The notes beneath the pieces are model-generated. The model saw nothing but the letters and a program-made list of their open reading frames with translations, did not search any database and had not been told where the DNA came from. 64,000 nt of DNA, from assembly GCF_000265425.1 (NCBI RefSeq), contig NC_018014.1, forward strand, positions 4,154,001 to 4,218,000, read 5' to 3'. Positions 17,437-26,572 of this stretch are shown one piece after another. Each line of letters starts with the position of its first letter. Within the stretch, counting starts at the first letter, position 1. The DNA comes from Terriglobus roseus DSM 18391 (GTDB lineage Bacteria > Acidobacteriota > Terriglobia > Terriglobales > Acidobacteriaceae). Made by a program: the position numbers and the translations under genes.

Positions 17437-19205
17437 GTGATACGACACAGAATACGCAGGGAGCACCAATCTTGACTGGCGCAGAGATTCTCTGGGCCAC
17501 ACTGGAAGGCGAAGGCGTTACGACTGTCTTCGGCTATCCCGGTGGCGCGATCCTTCCGATCTATGACGCACTGCGCAAGTTCCCGAATGTTCACCATGTT
17601 CTGACGCGGCATGAGCAGGGCGCTTCACACATGGCCGACGGCTATGCGCGTGCCAGTGGCAAGGTGGGCGTATGTATGGCGACGAGCGGGCCTGGTGCGA
17701 CGAATCTGGTTACAGGTCTTGCGACGGCGATGCTGGACAGCATCCCGATGGTTGCGATTACGGGCCAGGTTGCGAGCAAGGTGCTGGGTACCGATGCGTT
17801 TCAGGAAGTGGATATCACCGGGATTACGCTGCCGATCACAAAGCACAACTTCGTGGTGACGAAGGCGGAGGACATCGCGACCACTGTGCGTGAGGCTTTC
17901 CAGATTGCGCGCAGCGGCCGGCCTGGTCCTGTACTGGTGGATATTACGAAGGATGCGCAGCAGGCAAGTTGCATCTTTGACTTCGCGATGTCGAAGCCGC
18001 GTGAGTATCGTCCGCACCCGATGCTGAATACGCATGCGGGCGATATGAAGAATGCGCTGGAGCTGATTCAGCAGTCGCGCAAGCCGATCATCTTTGCGGG
18101 CCACGGCATCATCCACTCCGAGGCGGAGCAGGAGGTTTTGCGCTTTGCGGAGCGGCATGGCATTCCTGTCGCGACGACGTTGCTGGGGCTTGGGTCCTTC
18201 CCTGCTTCGCATCCGCTGGCACTGGGCATGATGGGCATGCATGGCGAGTCGTGGGTGAACCATGCGATTCAAAATGCTGACTTGATCCTTGCCTTCGGCA
18301 TGCGCTTCGATGATCGCGTGACTGGCAACCTGGCTCACTATGCGCCGAATGCGAAGAAGATCCACATCGAGATCGATCCCAGCGAGATCAACAAGAACGT
18401 GAAGGTGGATGTTGCGCTGATTGGCGATCTGAAGCAGGTGTTGACGAAGATCGAATCGTCGACGGAGGTCGCATCGCTGGACCGTACGTTGACTGCTCCG
18501 TGGCGTGATGAGATTCGCGCGATGAAGGGTGATGCCAGTGTGCGCGACATCATCAATCTGCCAGACAATGGGCACCTGTATGCCGCGCATGTCATCAACG
18601 ACATCTGGCAGGAGGCGAAGGCCGCGGGCCGGTTGTCGGACACGATCATTGCGAGCGACGTGGGCCAGCACCAGATGTGGGAGGCGCAGTACTTCAAGCA
18701 CGAGAACACGCGCACGCTGATCACGAGCGGTGGACTGGGCACGATGGGTTTCGCACTGCCTGCGGCGATTGGCGCAAAGATGGCCTGCCCGGAGAAGGAT
18801 GTGTGGGTGGTCGTGGGAGATGGCGGCTTCCAGATGACTGCGTCGGAACTGTCGACCATTCAACAGGAGGGCCTGCACATCAACATCGCCGTCATCAACA
18901 ACGGCTTCCTGGGCATGGTTCGTCAGTGGCAGGAGGCGTTCTATGACAAGAACTACTCGTGCTCGCCGATTCTGTCGCCGGACTTCGTAAAGCTGGCGGA
19001 TGCGCATGGCATTCCCGGTGCGCACGTTGCGACGCGCGGCGATGTGCTGCCGGCTGTGAAGAAGGCTCGCAATGGGGCGTCGGCATTCCTGATCAACTTT
19101 GCCGTTGAGAAGGAAGATGGTGTCTATCCAATGATTGCGCCGGGCTCTGCTCTGCACGAGATGGTGCGCCGTCCGAATCCGTTGATCGAAACGAGCGAGG
19201 AGTAG
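17433..19205 (+). CDS. ilvB: Acetolactate synthase, large catalytic subunit
   Basis: ThDP- and FAD-dependent enzyme making acetolactate or acetohydroxybutyrate, the first common step of branched-chain synthesis. The 590-aa product has family length: GAEILWATLEGEGVTTVFGYPGGAILPIYDAL, the catalytic Glu in RHEQGASHMADGYAR, the central FAD-binding region with GLGSFPASHPLALGMMGMHG, and the ThDP/Mg motif GDGGFQMTASELSTIQQ..INIAVINNG. The catalytic subunit is normally followed at once by its regulatory subunit; here the antisense transposase gene at 19216-19665 intervenes. Confidence 0.97.
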   Translation: MSDTTQNTQGAPILTGAEILWATLEGEGVTTVFGYPGGAILPIYDALRKFPNVHHVLTRHEQGASHMADGYARASGKVGVCMATSGPGATNLVTGLATAMLDSIPMVAITGQVASKVLGTDAFQEVDITGITLPITKHNFVVTKAEDIATTVREAFQIARSGRPGPVLVDITKDAQQASCIFDFAMSKPREYRPHPMLNTHAGDMKNALELIQQSRKPIIFAGHGIIHSEAEQEVLRFAERHGIPVATTLLGLGSFPASHPLALGMMGMHGESWVNHAIQNADLILAFGMRFDDRVTGNLAHYAPNAKKIHIEIDPSEINKNVKVDVALIGDLKQVLTKIESSTEVASLDRTLTAPWRDEIRAMKGDASVRDIINLPDNGHLYAAHVINDIWQEAKAAGRLSDTIIASDVGQHQMWEAQYFKHENTRTLITSGGLGTMGFALPAAIGAKMACPEKDVWVVVGDGGFQMTASELSTIQQEGLHINIAVINNGFLGMVRQWQEAFYDKNYSCSPILSPDFVKLADAHGIPGAHVATRGDVLPAVKKARNGASAFLINFAVEKEDGVYPMIAPGSALHEMVRRPNPLIETSEE

Positions 19206-19215
19206 TCGGTTGCAG

Positions 19216-19665
19216 CTACTTCCACACGAACCGTTCATCGAAGCCGGCGTCGTACTTGGCGTACATGGCTCGCATCTCCTGCTGGAAGGTGCGGGTGCGG
19301 TGAAGGGTGTCCTGCGTGTGGATGTATTGCATCAGGGCGGAGCGGTCCGCGGGGCTCACGGAGAAGACACTAAAGCCCTTTTGCCAGCGGAAACTTTCGT
19401 ATTCGGTTCCCTGGCGAATGATCCAGCGCGTGGCCGCAGTCTTCAGGCGGTCGACGAGTTTGGCGACAGTCATCTTGCGCGAGAGGTAGGCGGCGATGTG
19501 CACGTGGTCGGCGGTGCCGCCGATGGCGAGCAGGATGTTCTCCGACTGGCCGATGTCTTCGACCATGCGCGCATGGGCTTCGGCGCGGATGTTGTCCGTC
19601 AGCGTTGGCCGCTGATTTTTTGTGCTGAAGATCACGTGCAGCACCACATGGTCCATCACTTGCAT
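19216..19665 (-). CDS. IS200-like Y1 (HUH) transposase, single-gene
   Basis: A 149-aa protein of the Y1_Tnp fold, which nicks single-stranded DNA at hairpins through a tyrosine. N-terminal HVIFSTKNQRP, the metal-binding H54/H56 in GGTADHVHIAAYL, and the catalytic Y114 in MQYIHTQDTLHRTRTFQQEM are all present, so it could be active. Start at ATG 19665 or 19656. It lies antisense in the 519-base gap between ilvB and ilvN, only 10 bases after the ilvB stop, leaving no space for the flanking end hairpins of a full IS200 element. It is therefore better read as a REP-associated-type (RAYT) or stranded transposase than as a mobile unit. Confidence 0.9.
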   Translation of the reverse strand: MQVMDHVVLHVIFSTKNQRPTLTDNIRAEAHARMVEDIGQSENILLAIGGTADHVHIAAYLSRKMTVAKLVDRLKTAATRWIIRQGTEYESFRWQKGFSVFSVSPADRSALMQYIHTQDTLHRTRTFQQEMRAMYAKYDAGFDERFVWK

Positions 19666-19724
19666 GGTCCGGCGAGTATAGCGCCCGCCCAATGCAATCC
19701 CACACGGCGAAAGGCTGCCTAAGT

Positions 19725-20351
19725 ATGCTTCACACGTTTATTGCACTTGTTGACAACCGGCCCGGCGTGCTGACGCGCGTAGCGTCGTTGTTTCGGCGAC
19801 TGAACATCAACATCGTCTCGCTGACGGTCGGTGAGACGGAGCGCGAAGAGTGTTCGCGGATGACGATTGTCTGTGATGCACCGGAGACCGCTGCCTTCCG
19901 CGTGCGCGCCTCGCTCTTCAAGCTGGAGATCATGCGCGAGGTCGACGAGGTCGGCCGCAGCGAGGCCGTGGTGCGCGAGCTCTGCCTGATCAAGGTGGCA
20001 GCGGGTCCCAGCGTGCCGCATGGCCTGCAATCGCGCTCGCAGATCTTCGAGCTGGCACAGGTCTTTCGCGCGCGGGTGGTCGATCTGGCTCCGGACTCGG
20101 TGATGCTTGAGATGACCGGCTCCGCTTCCAAGATCGAGGGTCTGATCCAGGTACTGCGTGAGAGCGCGTACGAGATTCTGGAAGTCAGCCGCACCGGTCG
20201 CATGGCCATGCGACGCGGTGCCCACAGCGGCAAGGTGATGAAGGCGCTGGGTAGCAAGGCGCACCAGACTGTCTTCGATGACAGCAGCGATCCCGATGCA
20301 CTGGATCCTATGGATGCGCTGCCGAACACGTTTGCGGAGCATGACGCTTAG
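19725..20351 (+). CDS. ilvN: Acetolactate synthase, small regulatory subunit
   Basis: ACT-domain subunit that activates IlvB and confers valine feedback inhibition. ATG 19725 gives MLHTFIALVDNRPGVLTRVASLFRRLNINIVSLTVGETE, the canonical ACT N-terminus with the valine-site pattern. A second ACT-like half and the C-terminal segment (FRARVVDLAPDSVMLEMTGSASKIEGLIQVLR) follow. At 208 aa it is longer than E. coli IlvH (163 aa), with an acidic C-terminal tail of about 40 residues. It is separated from ilvB by the antisense transposase gene, and has only a weak AAGG before the ATG. Could equally be called ilvH. Confidence 0.95.
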   Translation: MLHTFIALVDNRPGVLTRVASLFRRLNINIVSLTVGETEREECSRMTIVCDAPETAAFRVRASLFKLEIMREVDEVGRSEAVVRELCLIKVAAGPSVPHGLQSRSQIFELAQVFRARVVDLAPDSVMLEMTGSASKIEGLIQVLRESAYEILEVSRTGRMAMRRGAHSGKVMKALGSKAHQTVFDDSSDPDALDPMDALPNTFAEHDA

Positions 20352-20435
20352 CGATTCGCCACTGCCTGCTGTATTGCAAAGGCATGAAGGCATAGACTTT
20401 TAGAGATAACCATACAAAGGAAAGAACACAGACCA

Positions 20436-21476
20436 ATGGCAAAGACTTATCACGATCAGGACGCAGACCTTTCCCTCATCCAGGCGAAGAAGGTCGCCAT
20501 CATCGGCTACGGCTCGCAGGGCCATGCGCATGCGTTGAACCTGAAGGATTCGGGCGTTGAGGTAAAGGTGGGTCTACGCGCAGGCTCGAAGGGCGCTGCG
20601 AAGGCGCAGGCTGCCGGACTGGAAGTTCTCTCAGTTGCCGATGCAGCACAGTGGGCAGACACCATCATGGTGCTGGTTCCCGATCAGACCGCCGCTGCTG
20701 TCTATAAGGAGATCGAGCCGGGCCTGAGCCTGAAATCGGCTGATGGCTCTGGCAAGACCCTGATGTTCGCGCACGGATTCAACATCCGCTTCCGTACGAT
20801 CACGCCGCCTGCTGACGTCGACGTCTCGCTGGTTGCGCCCAAGTCGCCGGGTCACCGCGTTCGCGAAGTATTCACCGAGGGTGGTGGTGTTCCCGGCCTG
20901 GTTGCCGTGGAGCAGGACGCGACCGGCAACGCTCTGGCCAACGCGCTGAGCTACGCCAAGGGCATCGGCTGCACCCGCGCCGGCGTACTGCAGACGACCT
21001 TCACGGAAGAGACCGAGACAGATCTGTTCGGTGAGCAGGCTGTTCTTTGCGGCGGCACCGCTGCACTCGTCAAGGCTGGCTTTGAAGTGCTGACCGAGGC
21101 TGGCTATCAGCCAGAGCTGGCGTACTTTGAAGTGCTGCACGAGCTGAAGCTGATTGTCGACCTGATGTACCGTGGCGGCCTGGAGTACATGCGTCACTCC
21201 ATCAGCGACACGGCCGAATGGGGCGACTACGTTGCCGGCCCGCGCATTGTGACGCCTGCGGTGAAGGATGCCATGAAGGGCCTGCTGAAGGACATTCAGG
21301 ACGGCAGCTTCGCGAAGCGCTTCATCGAAGACCAGAACAGCGGCCGCAAGGAATTCACGAAGTTCCGCGAGCAGGACCGCGAGCACCCCATCGAGAAGGT
21401 TGGCGCAGAACTTCGTGCGGCAATGCCTTTCCTTGATCCGGTGAAAGTGGAGAACGGCAACGTCGTAAAGGCATAA
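20436..21476 (+). CDS. ilvC: Ketol-acid reductoisomerase (class I)
   Basis: NADPH- and Mg-dependent isomerisation and reduction of acetolactate. The 346-aa length is that of the short class I enzyme with a single C-terminal knotted domain. [28 protein letters not shown] is the Rossmann fingerprint and cofactor loop. [32 protein letters not shown], the metal-ligand segment [16 protein letters not shown] and [35 protein letters not shown] are all intact. AAAGGAAAG lies before the ATG. It is the last operon gene; a strong hairpin follows at 21490. Confidence 0.98.
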   Translation: MAKTYHDQDADLSLIQAKKVAIIGYGSQGHAHALNLKDSGVEVKVGLRAGSKGAAKAQAAGLEVLSVADAAQWADTIMVLVPDQTAAAVYKEIEPGLSLKSADGSGKTLMFAHGFNIRFRTITPPADVDVSLVAPKSPGHRVREVFTEGGGVPGLVAVEQDATGNALANALSYAKGIGCTRAGVLQTTFTEETETDLFGEQAVLCGGTAALVKAGFEVLTEAGYQPELAYFEVLHELKLIVDLMYRGGLEYMRHSISDTAEWGDYVAGPRIVTPAVKDAMKGLLKDIQDGSFAKRFIEDQNSGRKEFTKFREQDREHPIEKVGAELRAAMPFLDPVKVENGNVVKA

Positions 21477-21489
21477 CTTCAACCAAGAT

Positions 21490-21530
21490 AAAGGGCGCGC
21501 AACCTGCTTAACAGGTGCGCGCCCTTTGTC
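21490..21530 (+). terminator. Terminator of the leu/ilv operon
   Basis: AAAGGGCGCGC (21490-21500) and ACCTG (21502-21506) pair with CAGGT (21512-21516) and GCGCGCCCTTT (21517-21527), a stem of about 16 bp with a short loop. The tail TTTGTCTTG is only moderately U-rich. Confidence 0.85.
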
Positions 21531-21572
21531 TTGCGGGTTAAGCAGCCAATTCGCTCTGCTATCATTCGTCGG

Positions 21573-23276
21573 ATGCAGCAGGCACAAAGTAGATGGCAGG
21601 GCAAGCTTATTGCAGCGTTGGGAGCACTGACTCTTCTTGTAGCAACATTCTTCTTACCCTTTGCATTCCCACCGGGTCCCTCCGTTTCACTTTCTTATAC
21701 TGCGGGTTTTAATAACCGCGTCGCGTTGCTGGGATTTGTCTGTAGCACCTTTGCGTTGGCATTTGTGTTTGCGAGGAAGTTTCCCCGCGAATCGGTCGCT
21801 GACAAACCTCTCTCGCGCTGGCTGCCGGTGACGTTCACGGTGCTTTACACCGGACTCACCGCCGTATGGCAACATACACGCCCAATCGGTGCGGAAGTCG
21901 CTTATTGCCTGGAACGTCAGTTACAGCTGGATCGGGGTAGACGTCTCTACACGGACTTTCAATACTTTTACGGACCAGCCCTTATCTATCCAGGGCATTT
22001 CTTCCATACGGTCTTTCACCTGTCGTCCGGTGGTGCTTATTTTTTGTACTGGGTGCTGTGCTGGTGTTGCGGAACCGCAATGATCGGATATGTCGTTCGA
22101 CGTATCGACGTACCAACACGCTTCCGGATTGCGATTTACTTGCTCGTGGTTTTGGTATCGTTCTTGTCGATACGAGACGAAGGGATGCAATACACGCCTC
22201 TTCGACTTTGGTGCAGTGCCTTTTGTGCGGTGTGGGTTTACGACCTACGACGCGAGCGCGTGCGGCCAACCACACTGCTTGCTGCCATGACAGCTTCGCT
22301 ACTGGGTTGCATGGCGATATCCCCTGAGCATGGGCTCGCTGTGCTCATCGGCTTATCCGCATATTCCTGTCTTCTTTTCGCCCTGCAGCGTCGCGCATGG
22401 CCCGCGTCATTCCTGGTCTCACAGCTACTCATCTTCGCGATCGTGGCAGCGGTCGCGGGTCACTTTCATCTCTTCGATGGAATCAAGGCGTTCAGTACCG
22501 GCGGCTATAACTTCCCTCTCCTTCTCTCACCCGCCGTGCTGGTTGTGCTTTCGGTTTATGTGTGCGCAATCTTTAGTCTTTGCGCGAACCTTCTCCGGCG
22601 CAATCTGGACAACGCAACCGTTCCGCTAGCGTTATGTGGAATCCCGCTTCTCGCGTCTGCGTTCGGACGATGCGACATCGGCCATCTCGCTGGTGATGCG
22701 CCCTTATGGATTGCCGGCCTCTTCCTGATTTCCTCACAAAGACAGTTGGCTGTGCTGTGGGTCCCGCTCGCCTTACTCACGGTGTACGGACCGATCGGGG
22801 TTCCAATGCTCCTCGGCTTTACGCAAGCGCATCTGCACAAACAGATGAAGGTGGTCGTCTCCGATGGGGCGGTGAGCCGCGACCATCCGATCGACATGAA
22901 TAGAACGTATTACCTGCCGTTTGAACTACCAATCGCTAAACGCCTTAAGATCCCGGAAGAGGCACTGGATTCGGGATTTTATGCGGGCACGCAGGGCATC
23001 ACAGACTTGGCTTCGATGACTCGCAAGATCGAGGAAATTAAGGCGATGCGACACATTCCGTTCCTGCTCCCGGTAGCATCCGCAGAGTTGCCGCAGGAGC
23101 CTTACTTCGATCAGCATATGCTTACGCTAAAAGCTTTTGAGCTGTCCTTTTATGTGCCGAGAGTCAAGCGTCCCTACCTTAGCCCACAGCCTATTCTTGA
23201 CAGCATCGAGGATTCGCACCGACCAGGCGATCAGGTGATTGACGGGATGCGGGTATGGGAACCAGTCGAACCCTAA
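21573..23276 (+). CDS. Multi-spanning membrane protein, GT-C-like
   Basis: A 567-aa integral membrane protein with roughly ten hydrophobic segments in the first 400 residues and a soluble C-terminal part of about 150 residues. The segment LDRGRRLYTDFQYFYGPALIYPGHFF after the second or third helix resembles the G-x-x-x-Y-x-D-F pattern of GT-C/GT39 glycosyltransferase-like proteins, which suggests sugar transfer from a polyprenyl carrier. No full match is claimed. Start at ATG 21573, without a clear Shine-Dalgarno; the upstream open frame runs into the ilvC terminator. Base and codon use look less GC-rich than in its neighbours, so acquisition by transfer is possible. It stands alone. Confidence 0.7.
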   Translation: MQQAQSRWQGKLIAALGALTLLVATFFLPFAFPPGPSVSLSYTAGFNNRVALLGFVCSTFALAFVFARKFPRESVADKPLSRWLPVTFTVLYTGLTAVWQHTRPIGAEVAYCLERQLQLDRGRRLYTDFQYFYGPALIYPGHFFHTVFHLSSGGAYFLYWVLCWCCGTAMIGYVVRRIDVPTRFRIAIYLLVVLVSFLSIRDEGMQYTPLRLWCSAFCAVWVYDLRRERVRPTTLLAAMTASLLGCMAISPEHGLAVLIGLSAYSCLLFALQRRAWPASFLVSQLLIFAIVAAVAGHFHLFDGIKAFSTGGYNFPLLLSPAVLVVLSVYVCAIFSLCANLLRRNLDNATVPLALCGIPLLASAFGRCDIGHLAGDAPLWIAGLFLISSQRQLAVLWVPLALLTVYGPIGVPMLLGFTQAHLHKQMKVVVSDGAVSRDHPIDMNRTYYLPFELPIAKRLKIPEEALDSGFYAGTQGITDLASMTRKIEEIKAMRHIPFLLPVASAELPQEPYFDQHMLTLKAFELSFYVPRVKRPYLSPQPILDSIEDSHRPGDQVIDGMRVWEPVEP

Positions 23277-23417
23277 AATTCGAGTGATCAAGAAAGGCTC
23301 TAAGACTCTCTACTGGCATTCCGTTTGTCTTCATCTGTGACCTTGAACACGATCGGTCGTCACTACCCGGGGCTTTCGTTCAGGTGCCGAAGAACCGTCC
23401 GCTGCATCCAATCGGAC

Positions 23418-24437
23418 ATGCAAACCAAAGCACTCCGACTCTCCGGCGACTTCAGCATTGATGCACTTACCTTCGACGCGTATGACCTGGCTGCGCCTGG
23501 GCCGCAGGAAGTGCTTGTGCGGGTGCGCGCCGTTTCTCTCAACCAGCGCGACCTGATGCTAGCGGAGGGTCGCTATGACCCCAATCAGCCAAAGCCCCGG
23601 GTTCTGGGTTCCGATGGCGCGGGCGATGTGGTTGCTGTGGGCAGCGAGGTTACAGCGTTCAAGATCGGCGACCGGGTGGTGGCGGGGTTCTTTCGTGACT
23701 GGGTGGATGGTGACCTGACGTTTGAAGCTGCCGGGACGGCGCTGGGTGGTGGTGTGGACGGCACCTTGACGACGCATCTGTTGATGCCAGCCCACTCGCT
23801 GGTGCGCATCCCGGATGCGCTCACCTATGAAGATGCGGCTACCCTGCCCTGCGCGGCGGTTACAGCGTGGCATGCACTGGTGACGACCGGCAATGTGGGG
23901 CCGGACGATACGGTCCTGCTGCTGGGCACCGGTGGCGTGAGTGTGGTGGCGCTGCAGATTGCAAAGATGCGCGGCGCCAAGACCATCATCACCAGCAGTT
24001 CTGACGAGAAGCTGGCACGCGCTAAGGCGATGGGCGCGGACGAAACCATCAATTACAAGACGACGCCGGACTGGGACAAGCGTGTCCGCGAACTGACGGA
24101 CAAGCGCGGTGTGACGCATGTGGTGGAGACGGGTGGAAGCGCGACGCTGCCCCTGTCCCTGAGTTCGTGCGCGATGCATGCGCAGGTGAGCATCATCGGC
24201 CTGATCAGCGGTGTGGAAGCGACGATCGATCTAAGGCAGATTCTGGGCCGGAGCGTGCGTGTGCAAGGCATCTACGTTGGCTCGGTGAAGATGCTGCAGG
24301 AGGTCGCGGAAGCACTGGCAGGCGCGGGCCAGCACGCCGTGATCGACCAGACCTTTCACTTCGATCACGCGGTCGACGCATTCCGGGCGCTGAAGGCGGC
24401 AGACCACTTTGGCAAGATTGTTATCACGTTGCCGTAA
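23418..24437 (+). CDS. Medium-chain (quinone oxidoreductase-like) NAD(P)H dehydrogenase
   Basis: A 339-aa MDR-superfamily enzyme. Start MQTKALRLSGDFSIDALTF at ATG 23418 is the usual N-terminus. The GroES-like domain has VRAVSLNQRDLMLAEGRY and LGSDGAGDVVAVGSEVTAFKIGDRV; the cysteine ligands of zinc alcohol dehydrogenases are absent there, so it is closer to the zinc-free quinone oxidoreductases. Rossmann motif LGTGGVSVVALQIAKMRGA, then SSSDEKLARAKAMGADETINYK. C-terminal AFRALKAADHFGKIVITL is typical. Substrate unknown. Followed after 19 bases by a DUF4174 gene, probably one transcript. Confidence 0.9.
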   Translation: MQTKALRLSGDFSIDALTFDAYDLAAPGPQEVLVRVRAVSLNQRDLMLAEGRYDPNQPKPRVLGSDGAGDVVAVGSEVTAFKIGDRVVAGFFRDWVDGDLTFEAAGTALGGGVDGTLTTHLLMPAHSLVRIPDALTYEDAATLPCAAVTAWHALVTTGNVGPDDTVLLLGTGGVSVVALQIAKMRGAKTIITSSSDEKLARAKAMGADETINYKTTPDWDKRVRELTDKRGVTHVVETGGSATLPLSLSSCAMHAQVSIIGLISGVEATIDLRQILGRSVRVQGIYVGSVKMLQEVAEALAGAGQHAVIDQTFHFDHAVDAFRALKAADHFGKIVITLP

Positions 24438-24456
24438 AGCTGGCATCCTAGTGGGC

Positions 24457-24921
24457 ATGAAGACATCTGCAACTGCCCTGCTGGTTACGGCGTCTGCTGT
24501 TGCGACCGGTGCGCAGCAGGCGCCACAGGATTTGCTGGCCGACCTGCACCATCTTGCGCGGCCCGTGCTGATTTTTGGGAGCGCCGGCGACGCACGCGTG
24601 AATGAGCAGTACAGCGCACTGAAAGACCACGCGGCCGAGAGCAACGACCGGCAGATGCACGTCATTCTGCTGTGCGATACACCGCTGCCGCAGTTTCAGG
24701 ACGGTGGTGCAAAACCGGAGATGTCGGTTGCAACTCTGGCCGAACAGCAGGCGTTGCGGAAGCGCTTCCACGTGGCACCCGAAGCCTTTGCTGTGATCCT
24801 GGTGGGTAAGGACGGCGGCGAAAAGCTTCGGTCGGACCGTCCCGTGACATGGGAGCGGCTGCAGTCCACCATTGATGCCATGCCGATGCGACAACAGGAG
24901 ATGCGCAGCAAACCCCAATGA
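24457..24921 (+). CDS. DUF4174-family secreted protein
   Basis: A 154-aa protein with a signal-like N-terminus (MKTSATALLVTASAVATGA) followed by a thioredoxin-like small domain of the DUF4174 type: RPVLIFGSAGDARVNEQYSALKDHAAESNDRQMHVILLC, then KRFHVAPEAFAVILVGKDGGEKLRSDRPVTWERLQSTIDAMPMRQQEM. No CxxC redox motif, so thiol chemistry is not supported. A GTG at 24451 is an alternative start. Lies 19 bases after the MDR gene. Confidence 0.8.
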   Translation: MKTSATALLVTASAVATGAQQAPQDLLADLHHLARPVLIFGSAGDARVNEQYSALKDHAAESNDRQMHVILLCDTPLPQFQDGGAKPEMSVATLAEQQALRKRFHVAPEAFAVILVGKDGGEKLRSDRPVTWERLQSTIDAMPMRQQEMRSKPQ

Positions 24922-25036
24922 GGGAACTTGCTGCCCAACACATGCGTATCACCGTCCAACCCGCAATTCTTTCCAATCGCTCACTCGTTGCATGTTGTGA
25001 CGAGAGCATCGAATACCATTGCGCTAGGAGTGGACC

Positions 25037-26545
25037 ATGGGATCAGCACTGATCACCAACCCGGCCGACACTGCCCACGAGGGCGATGACTATCTATTTG
25101 CGCAACTTGCCCCGGAACAGCCGACCGACACGTGCGAGATTGTAGCGGCGCTTCGCCGCATCAAAACGCTTGATCCGTTGAGCCAGGACGAGGTCGTCTG
25201 GCTGGCCGAGCACGGCACGGAGCGCAAGGCGCACGACGGCACGCTGATCTTCCATGGCGGCACTCCCGTCCATCACATGACGATCCTCCTGCGCGGAGAG
25301 ATTCATGTTCGGCGGAATGCGGGACCGCTCTCATTCTTCATTGGCCGCAGCGGCCTGGTGACGGGCAAACTGCCCTTCAGCCGCATGAAGAACTACGGCG
25401 GCGACGGCTATGCCGTAGGCGACGTGTGGACGCTGGACTTTGACGAGAGCACTTTTCCTGAGGTTCTGGCGGCTGTTCCGTCGCTGACGCAGATCGTTGT
25501 CTCAACGCTGCTGGACCGTACACGCGAAGTGACGCGCATGGAACAGCAGGCTGAGAAGCTGAACGCGCTGGGCAAGCTGGCCGCGAATCTTTCGCACGAA
25601 CTGAACAATCCCGCCAGCGCCGCACGCAGCGCCGCGAATAATCTGTGGACGGAACTGCGTCACTACGGCGACCAGAAGTTCAAGCTGGGTTCGCTCTGCT
25701 TCACAACCGAGACAAAGCAGGCTTATGGCCAATGGATTCAGTCAGTTCGCGATCTGCTGACGCCCGACGGCCGTCCCCATCGTGCGGACGCCTTTGAGGT
25801 CTCGTCGCGCGAAGATATGCTGATGGACTGGCTGAAGAGCAAGGGCATCGAAGAGGGCTGGCGCATTGCGCCTGTGCTGGCGGAGACGCGGATCGATGTG
25901 CCGCAGTTGGAGCGGCTGGCAGGCATTATGTCCGGCGAGGCACTTACTGTCTCTCTTGGAGCGTTTGCCAGTGCACTGCAGGCGGAGCGTATGACCGACG
26001 CGGTCATCGACAGCACGCGCCGCATCTTTGAACTGATCAGCGCCATCAAGGACTACTCGTACATGGATCAGGGTCCGATCCAAGAAGTGGACCTGGGACA
26101 GGCGCTGGACAACACGATGACGATGCTGAACTCTCGCCTGGCGTCTGTGGAAGTGCGGCGGGAGTACGCCGTGGATGTCCCACAGATCTCAGCCTATGGT
26201 GGCGAGTTAAACCAGGTCTGGACTGCCCTGCTGGAGAACGCGCTCGACGCCATGGCGCTGTGCGCGGATAAGCAGAAGGCGGTGCTGACGCTGCGCACAT
26301 GCCTCTCTGGTTCCACCGTGCTGGTCGAGGTTTGTGATAACGGCCCGGGCATCCCGGAGGAGATCCGTTCGCGGATCTTCGAGCCGTTCTTCACGACCAA
26401 GGCGGTAGGGCAGGCGCTTGGACTGGGCCTGGACACGGCGAACCGGCTGGTGACGAAGCACAAGGGTCAACTCAGCGTCCTGAGCAAGCCTGGCGAGACC
26501 TGCATCCAGGTGCGCCTGCCGATCGAGCAGACCGGCGCCTACTAG
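25037..26545 (+). CDS. Histidine kinase with N-terminal cNMP-binding-type domain
   Basis: A 502-aa soluble sensor kinase. N-terminal cyclic-nucleotide-binding fold (about 35-165: LDPLSQDEVVWLAEHGTERKAHDGTLIFHGGTPVHHMTILLRGEI), without transmembrane segments. A coiled stretch follows, then the H-box LGKLAANLSHELNNPASAARSA near residue 190, an alpha-helical insert of about 130 residues between the H-box and the N-box, and the GHKL domain (N-box LNQVWTALLENALDAM, G1 VCDNGPGIPEEI, F-box FEPFFTTK, G2 GLGLDTANRLV). The ligand-binding Arg/Glu of true cAMP sites is not obvious. No response regulator adjoins it: an orphan kinase. Confidence 0.92.
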   Translation: MGSALITNPADTAHEGDDYLFAQLAPEQPTDTCEIVAALRRIKTLDPLSQDEVVWLAEHGTERKAHDGTLIFHGGTPVHHMTILLRGEIHVRRNAGPLSFFIGRSGLVTGKLPFSRMKNYGGDGYAVGDVWTLDFDESTFPEVLAAVPSLTQIVVSTLLDRTREVTRMEQQAEKLNALGKLAANLSHELNNPASAARSAANNLWTELRHYGDQKFKLGSLCFTTETKQAYGQWIQSVRDLLTPDGRPHRADAFEVSSREDMLMDWLKSKGIEEGWRIAPVLAETRIDVPQLERLAGIMSGEALTVSLGAFASALQAERMTDAVIDSTRRIFELISAIKDYSYMDQGPIQEVDLGQALDNTMTMLNSRLASVEVRREYAVDVPQISAYGGELNQVWTALLENALDAMALCADKQKAVLTLRTCLSGSTVLVEVCDNGPGIPEEIRSRIFEPFFTTKAVGQALGLGLDTANRLVTKHKGQLSVLSKPGETCIQVRLPIEQTGAY

Positions 26546-26548
26546 CGC

Positions 26549-26572
26549 CTGGACGGGCCGTCACGGCTCCAG
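26549..26572. terminator. Hairpin spanning the convergent kinase/cytochrome ends
   Basis: CTGGA (26549-26553) pairs with TCCAG (26568-26572), and inside it GCCG pairs with CGGC around a TCA loop (26557-26567). It overlaps the stop of the minus-strand cytochrome gene. There is no U-run, so its terminator role is tentative. Confidence 0.4.

Noticed and set aside
17625-19238. 537-codon antisense frame over ilvB
   Set aside because: High-GC antisense shadow, arginine/histidine-rich, without motifs.
19206-19724. Complete IS200/IS605 element
   Set aside because: No flanking end hairpins fit beside the transposase gene, and no tnpB; called a single transposase gene instead.
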